Below are positions 58,666-64,000 of a stretch of DNA of 64,000 bases, one piece after another. Positions within the stretch are counted from its first letter, which is position 1, and each line of letters opens with the position of its first letter. Source of the DNA: Strigops habroptila (taxonomy: Eukaryota > Chordata > Aves > Psittaciformes > Psittacidae); NCBI RefSeq assembly GCF_004027225.2, contig NC_044288.2, positions 7,375,744-7,439,743 of the forward strand. The letters run 5' to 3'. The notes beneath the pieces are model-generated. The model was not told where the DNA came from, searched no databases, and was given only the letters and a program-made list of their open reading frames with translations. Position numbers and translations under genes: made by a program.

Positions 58666-58699
58666 ATAGCGCCGAGCGCACGCAGCGTGGCCCCGCCTC

Positions 58700-58921
58700 C
58701 TTCGCTCGCGCTTTAGCCCCGCTCCGCCCCGCTCCCGGCGCGCAGCTGAATCGGCGATGACGCGTCTGAGTACCAACTGGCCAATCAGGCGTTTAGGCTT
58801 CAGCGCGCCTGTTTGATTGGCAAAGAGTCTTTTCGAGCTCAGCCAAGGAGAAGGTTGCGTCTACAGCGCGGAAGGGTTCTCAGTGTGTGGGGCGGTGATT
58901 GGCTGGGAGCGCTCTGGAGCA
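58700..58921 (+). promoter_or_regulatory. CDC23: CDC23 promoter with three CCAAT boxes
   Basis: Three NF-Y-type CCAAT boxes precede the ATG. One is direct at 58781-58785 and two are inverted (ATTGG) at 58816-58820 and 58898-58902. A CRE/ATF-like TGACGCGT lies at about 58758-58765. Multiple CCAAT boxes in a TATA-less GC-rich promoter are characteristic of cell-cycle genes, which fits an APC/C subunit. The start site cannot be fixed from sequence. Confidence 0.65.
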
Positions 58922-61900
58922 ATGGCGGCCGCGGGGCTGTGCGGCGGCGACTTCTCGGACCTGCGGGAGGTCAAGAAGCAGCTGCTGCGCGTGGCGGAGC
59001 GGAGCCGCGAGCGCGGGCTGCAGCACAGCGGCAAGTGGTGAGCGCCGGCCGCCGCGCGCGCCGCCCCGCGCCGCCCCGCGCTGCCCCGCGCTGCCCCGCG
59101 CCGCCCCGCGCCGCCCCGCTCTGACGGTCTGTCCCCTCGCAGGGCCTCCGAGCTCGCCTTCGCCTTGGATCCGCTGCCGCTGAGCGAGCTGCCGCCGCCT
59201 CCTGCGCTCACAGAGGTACGGCCGGAGCGGGCCGCTGCCGCCCCGCGAACGGGCACCCGCGGGCGTGGGAGCGGTCTGAGCCGCGGGGGGAGGTGCCGCT
59301 GCTGCGGCGCTGCCCGTTGGTCCCGTCCGCAGCACCGAGGAGAAACCGCGACCGCTTCAAAACCCCGCGCAGGAAGGAGGCGGCTCCGGGCGCTGTTTGT
59401 GCAGTGCTGGGAAGTGCCTCTCGTTTCACAGTTAACGGGGCAGACAGAGCTGAACGTGCTTTCCCGGGTGGAAGCATTCCATTTCACGCGTGGCTGTGCC
59501 TTTAACGTGGTGCTCTCTAAGCAAAGCTTGAAATTACGCTACTTAATTTTGGGGTTTAATTGTTTTTACCAAGGCCAAAATTTATTGTAGTACAAATTAT
59601 GTTGTGCTTTTAACTTGTGCTCTTTAGGACACAGGAGATACAAGTTGTATCTCTGTCCCTGAGTCCTCAGGTGTACAGGTGGGCTTTTAGGTCTGTGTCT
59701 GTTTTGTCAAGTTACAGCAGCGTGACACGTCCGAAGTGCATTTCAGATTGTAGTTGCCAGGAATGTGCTTGCATTTGAATTGATATTATTTGCTGTGGAA
59801 TTCCTGAGGAGGTTACTTACTGGTGGTTGTTCATACTTGCTGAACAGTCAATTCATGCCTTCTGGCATCTTGCCACAATTTGTTTTCTGGAGTTTCACTG
59901 TGTATTTTTAATGTTTATAATTAGTCTGTTCTCGTTATTTGAGATCTAGGATTCTGATCGTGTGAGGGAATAGAGGGACTTTTCTGATTGTACTCAAACC
60001 ATCTTTGAGGATGAATAAACATTTTAGCTTTCAGAGCAATTTCATTGATTTGTTGTAACCAGCTAGTTTTCCTAAAGCATGTCAGAGCTTCTGAGGTCTT
60101 ACAGCTCTTCTGTGCCCCTGCAGGAGGACGCTCGTGATTTGGATGCCTACACATTAGCCAAGTCTTACTTTGATCTAAAGGAATATGACAGGGCTGCCTA
60201 TTTTCTGCGGGGATGCAAGAGTCAGAAAGCTTACTTCTTATATATGTACTCGAGATACCTGGTAAGATAGAAGGGAAAATCACCTTTTAGCGCCAAATTC
60301 CTCTGCTGCCCACCCCTCACTGGCATACTTTATTTTTTTTGCCTTTTCTGTTCTGAATGAGCACCCAGAATTCCCAGTTACATGCCTGGGGGAAGTGGGA
60401 TAGGACCATTCTTTTTAGAACGGTGATGTTTGTGAAAGCTCAGTTTACGTGCTGCTGCTGGCATTGCAGCAGGCATAAGAAATATACAGTTATGATGTAA
60501 TTTTGGGTTTCCTCTCTTTTCCACAGTCAGGGGAAAAGAAGAAGGATGATGAGACAGTGGATAGTTTGGGTAAGTCTCTCGTGTCAAGAAACGCAAGGCA
60601 ATGTATTGAAGCTTCCGGTAATGCCTTTTCATGTAAATCACCTTGGCTTTATGGCTTTCCCCTCTCAGTTTTTGGATAATAATGTGCTGTAACATGATTT
60701 GTTTCATTCTTTCTCAATTCATTGGCTTAATACAGGTTACAGATTTTCATCTATTAGTTCTTCTGTTAAAGCAAGTTATCAAACTAAGTGATTTTCTTCT
60801 AAAAAGAGGAAGCCTTCAGGTCATGTCGTTGATGGTTCTGAATATAGCCTGGGCTTTGTGATTGCTGTGGTAAGACTCTGGATTGAAAGCTAGCTGTTTG
60901 ACTTTGTGTTCTTGCAGGACCTCTGGAAAAAGGACAGGTGAAAAATGAAGCTCTACGAGAATTGAGAGTTGAGCTCAGCAAGAAACACAAGGCACGGGAA
61001 TTGGATGGATTTGGCCTTTATCTGTAAGTGCATGTATTTCTAATGTATTTAAATTAATTTAAACTGAAAGAGGGTGGATTTAGATTAGATATTGGGAAGA
61101 AGCTCTTCCCTGTGAGGATGGTGGGACACTGGCACAAGTTGCCCAGAGAAGCTGCGGCTGCCCCATCCCTGGCAGCGTTCAAGGCCAGGCTGGGCACAGG
61201 GCTTGGAGCAACCTGCTCTAGTGGAAGGTGTCCCTGCCCGTGGCAGGGGGTTGGAACTGGAGGAGGTTTAAGGTCCCTTCCAACCCAAGCCCATCTATGA
61301 TTCTATTCATGTGTATTTGTGTGGATATGCAGTGTTGTGATTCTGATTAACTCGGTAACTTTTTTTACAGGTATGGTGTCGTGCTGCGGAAGCTGGACCT
61401 GGTGAAAGAAGCCATAGATGTATTTGTTGAAGCTACCCATGTCTTACCTTTGCACTGGGGAGCCTGGCTGGAACTTTGCAACTTGATTACAGATAAAGAG
61501 ATGGTAAAACTTGGGAGATAACAAGATGTGGTAACGAATTCCAGAGTTTAACACGATTCAGTAACCAGTGATTCAGTTGCAACAAGATTGATGTCAGCCA
61601 CTGCTTTATTCTGTTAGACTATCAGGCAAGGCAATCCAAGATTGTGAATGATGTTGTTAAAGCCTCTTTTTCTTCAGTTGCTTGTCATGCTGTAGCTTGA
61701 GAATCTTTATGCAGGCAGGGCTAGTTTCCTGTCATTCACCCACAAAGTGGTTTGAGAAATGGCGGGTTCACATACTCTGAAGCAGTTGTCAGCAGGGTTA
61801 TTGCCCTGTCACATGAAGCACGTGGAGGAGATCCTCCTAAAATACTTCTCTAAGATACTGGTTTTTGTTTGTTTTTTTTTTTTTCCTGAATCTGGTTCTA

Positions 61901-64000
61901 GTTCCACAGTTACTGAGCACTTTGGTGGCCTGAAAGGCTATGTAGAATCCCTGCTTTTAAAACTAATATAGTAATGTAGGTGTTCTCTGTGAAATACAAA
62001 GTAACACACAGGAGATGAACTGTATAAAAGAACTGAACTTGGATATAGAACCAAAAGAGATTACTTTTCTTTGCACATGGGACTTTTTGAGACCACTCCT
62101 GGAATTCTTCAGTCAGTTCTGGCTGGTGGAATATTTAACAAAGTAGAGGTGGCACAGAAGAGATTGATGGTAAAAGGGAAATGCATTTTTTATGAGATTA
62201 TTTGGAGTCTGTTCACTTAGATTATCAAAACCAGTGATATGATATTGATGTTCAAACATGGGAAGAAAGTAGAGTCTTTTGAAGGACTTTGAATTTAATG
62301 GAAAAACAAGGCCAGTGGCTGAAGCAGAAGCCAGGTGCTGTCAGATTTGAAGACAGTTTTTTCACTGCTTAACCAAATGAAATGGCTTCAATTCTTCTGC
62401 ATTTTCAGCAGTCATGGGGATAGAGGCAGAGTGACTAAATAGAATTTTGTGGTCCATGTTGTACTGGTTTTCAGACTGAATGTCTTAATGCTCCTTTCCT
62501 GTTTCAATATTGTCAACTTACAGGCACTATTTAGTCTTTCCTGTGGAAGAATCTGATATTAATTCTTGGTCCTAATACTGATCTTTTGTAGCTGGTGTTA
62601 TGGTTTAAGAAAGCGGTTGCAGGAAAGCCTCCTACCTCAAGACCATCTGCTAAATTATGGGAGGGAAGATAATGGATTCTTTGCCTCAGGTGGTTCTTGG
62701 AATACTGCTGATTGTCATCTCTTCCTCCTCTTCTTTGGTTCTCGCTAGTTGAAGTTCCTGTCCTTGCCAGATACATGGATGAAAGAGTTCTTTCTTGCAC
62801 ACATTTATACAGAGCTGCAGCTGATAGAGGAGGCTCTGCAGAAGTACCAGAGTCTCATTGATGCAGGATTTTCCAAAAGCACTTACATCATCTCTCAGAT
62901 TGCAGTTGCCTACCACAATATCCGAGGTCAGTGACACTAACTAGTAGGAATAAGCCTCTTACTGCCAACTTGGCATTTATAGTTCTTGTTCTCCTGTCTG
63001 CTGTTCTTTAGATATTGACAAAGCTTTATCCATCTTTAATGAGCTAAGAAAACAAGATCCTTACAGGATAGAAAACATGGACACTTTCTCCAACTTGCTA
63101 TATGTAAGGGTAAGCACTCTTTCTATTGCCTGTCCATAATGATGGTGTTTTCAGAGGTATTTTAAACACTGGCAAAGCAGCTGGTGCTGTCTAGCTTCTG
63201 AATATAGGCTTTTGACTTCTACTTTCTGCTTCACAGCTCCATGGACAGATACATTGTGTGCATTGCTAACTGCCTAGCTTGTCTTTGAAACAGTAACATG
63301 CTCCTTTTCTCATTGCTTTTGTCTCTTTGTTTCACTAGAGCATGAAGCCTGAGTTGAGCTATCTGGCTCACAATCTCTGTGAGATAGACAAGTATCGTGT
63401 TGAGACCTGCTGCGTAATTGGTGAGAGCCAGCTGTTACACATGTCCTGATTATGCTGTGTGCAAGCTGTGTGACGAAATCTTGTGAAAATTGGTCAACCA
63501 GCAAGGCTATCAAAAGCACTTTGTGAATGTGGACCAAATGAGAGAGCACCCTTTTCCTTCATTCTGCTCTGAAAGAGCTGCTGTAATACTCTCAGTGCAG
63601 AAAGGAACTGAAGAAATCATTATGAAGACCAGTGTAGCTGATAATCCCTTTATAGTCTTGAAACTCCATGGAAATAATTGTGTGCCAGGACCAGGAAATT
63701 AATTTGTTAGATGATGACATAAGTTTTAAGGCCAAGGGGGTGGGATCTTGATTGATTGATACAACTGGAAAAGGACTGAGCAGAGCACTGGCGAACAGAT
63801 GGCTGTTAGGTCTCTTGTGGTTTTAGTCAGATCTGCCTTTAATGGGACTCCTTATAATTTAATTTGGGAGGTGCTAGATCATACCTCTTCCATCTCTTCT
63901 CTACTTATCTGCTGGGTTTTTTGTTTGTGTGTTTGGGGTTTTTTGTTTTGTTTTTAAAATGTATTTAAATATTCTTACTTTTGCTTTAGGGAATTACTAT
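58922..64000 (+). CDS. CDC23: CDC23 (APC8), anaphase-promoting complex TPR subunit, 5' part; runs off the right edge
   Basis: Ten exons are visible: 58922-59037, 59143-59215, 60124-60261, 60527-60569, 60918-61023, 61371-61503, 62749-62926, 63012-63109, 63339-63420 and 63990-64000 (cut by the window end). They join in frame to 978 nt, or 326 residues, of a protein that is 597 residues in human. CDC23 is a tetratricopeptide-repeat scaffold subunit of the anaphase-promoting complex, the nuclear E3 ubiquitin ligase that triggers cyclin B and securin destruction. The sequence is near-identical to human over long stretches, such as the SGEKKKDDETVDSLGPLEKG, GVVLRKLDLVKEAIDVF and MDTFSNLLYVRSMK segments. 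The first 10 residues (MAAAGLCGGD) are shorter than and unlike the human start, which is the variable part of the family; FSDLREVKKQLL then aligns. TPR motifs begin near residue 70. Intron 1 is only 105 bp. Confidence 0.96.
59061..59120. repeat. 10-bp GC minisatellite filling CDC23 intron 1
   Basis: Six exact-length tandem copies of CYGCCCCGCG (Y = C/T), the last ending in T, occupy 60 of the 105 bases of CDC23 intron 1. The pattern of C and T copies is C, C, T, T, C, C. It is prone to copy-number change and to sequencing dropout. Confidence 0.92.
61062..61308 (+). mobile_element. CR1 LINE 3' end in a CDC23 intron, sense
   Basis: A CR1 copy lies in the intron between the fifth and sixth CDC23 exons, in the same orientation as the gene. 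It starts near 'aaagagggtggatttagatt' and ends 'ccatctatgattctatt'. It ends about 60 bp before the acceptor of the sixth exon, close enough to overlap the branch-point zone. Confidence 0.92.

Noticed and set aside
58860-59490. Minus-strand frames of about 150-210 codons over CDC23 exons 1 and 2
   Set aside because: Antisense shadows in GC-rich sequence; CDC23 on the plus strand explains the region.

Overview
This window is vertebrate nuclear DNA, almost certainly from a bird. Exons are short with GT-AG introns, promoters sit in CpG islands, and the dispersed repeats are nearly all CR1 LINE fragments with the avian 3' end, with almost no SINEs. Gene content matches the block that in human is 5q31.2 (KDM3B - FAM53C - CDC25C - GFRA3 - CDC23). 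All gene models were built by hand from splice sites and conserved protein sequence.

Layout. (1) 1-4133, minus strand: first coding exon (3963-4133) and part of intron 1 of KDM3B, a histone H3K9 demethylase, with a GC-box-rich CpG island. (2) 8654-16301, minus strand: a complete nine-exon gene for a 440-residue C-terminal binding protein (CtBP) co-repressor. It mixes CtBP1-like and CtBP2-like residues and lies where human has FAM53C and CDC25C, so it looks like a third vertebrate CtBP paralogue. (3) 16302-27354: an 11 kb interval with the CtBP CpG island, an 11-bp GC-rich minisatellite, old antisense CR1 copies and the GFRA3 CpG island. (4) 27355-34411, plus strand: a complete eight-exon GFRA3, the GPI-anchored artemin co-receptor, 422 residues. 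(5) 34412-58921: a 24 kb gene-poor interval with several CR1 pieces and a possible regulatory patch. (6) 58922-64000, plus strand: the first ten exons (the tenth cut by the window edge) of CDC23/APC8, with a three-CCAAT-box promoter beside a split minisatellite.

The genes do not form a pathway. KDM3B and CtBP are both chromatin regulators acting on H3K9-methylation-linked repression, GFRA3 is a neuronal surface receptor, and CDC23 is a cell-cycle ubiquitin-ligase subunit. What joins them is conserved synteny. The most notable items are the extra CtBP gene, the lack of visible FAM53C and CDC25C, and the minisatellites at GC-rich promoters and in the tiny CDC23 intron 1.
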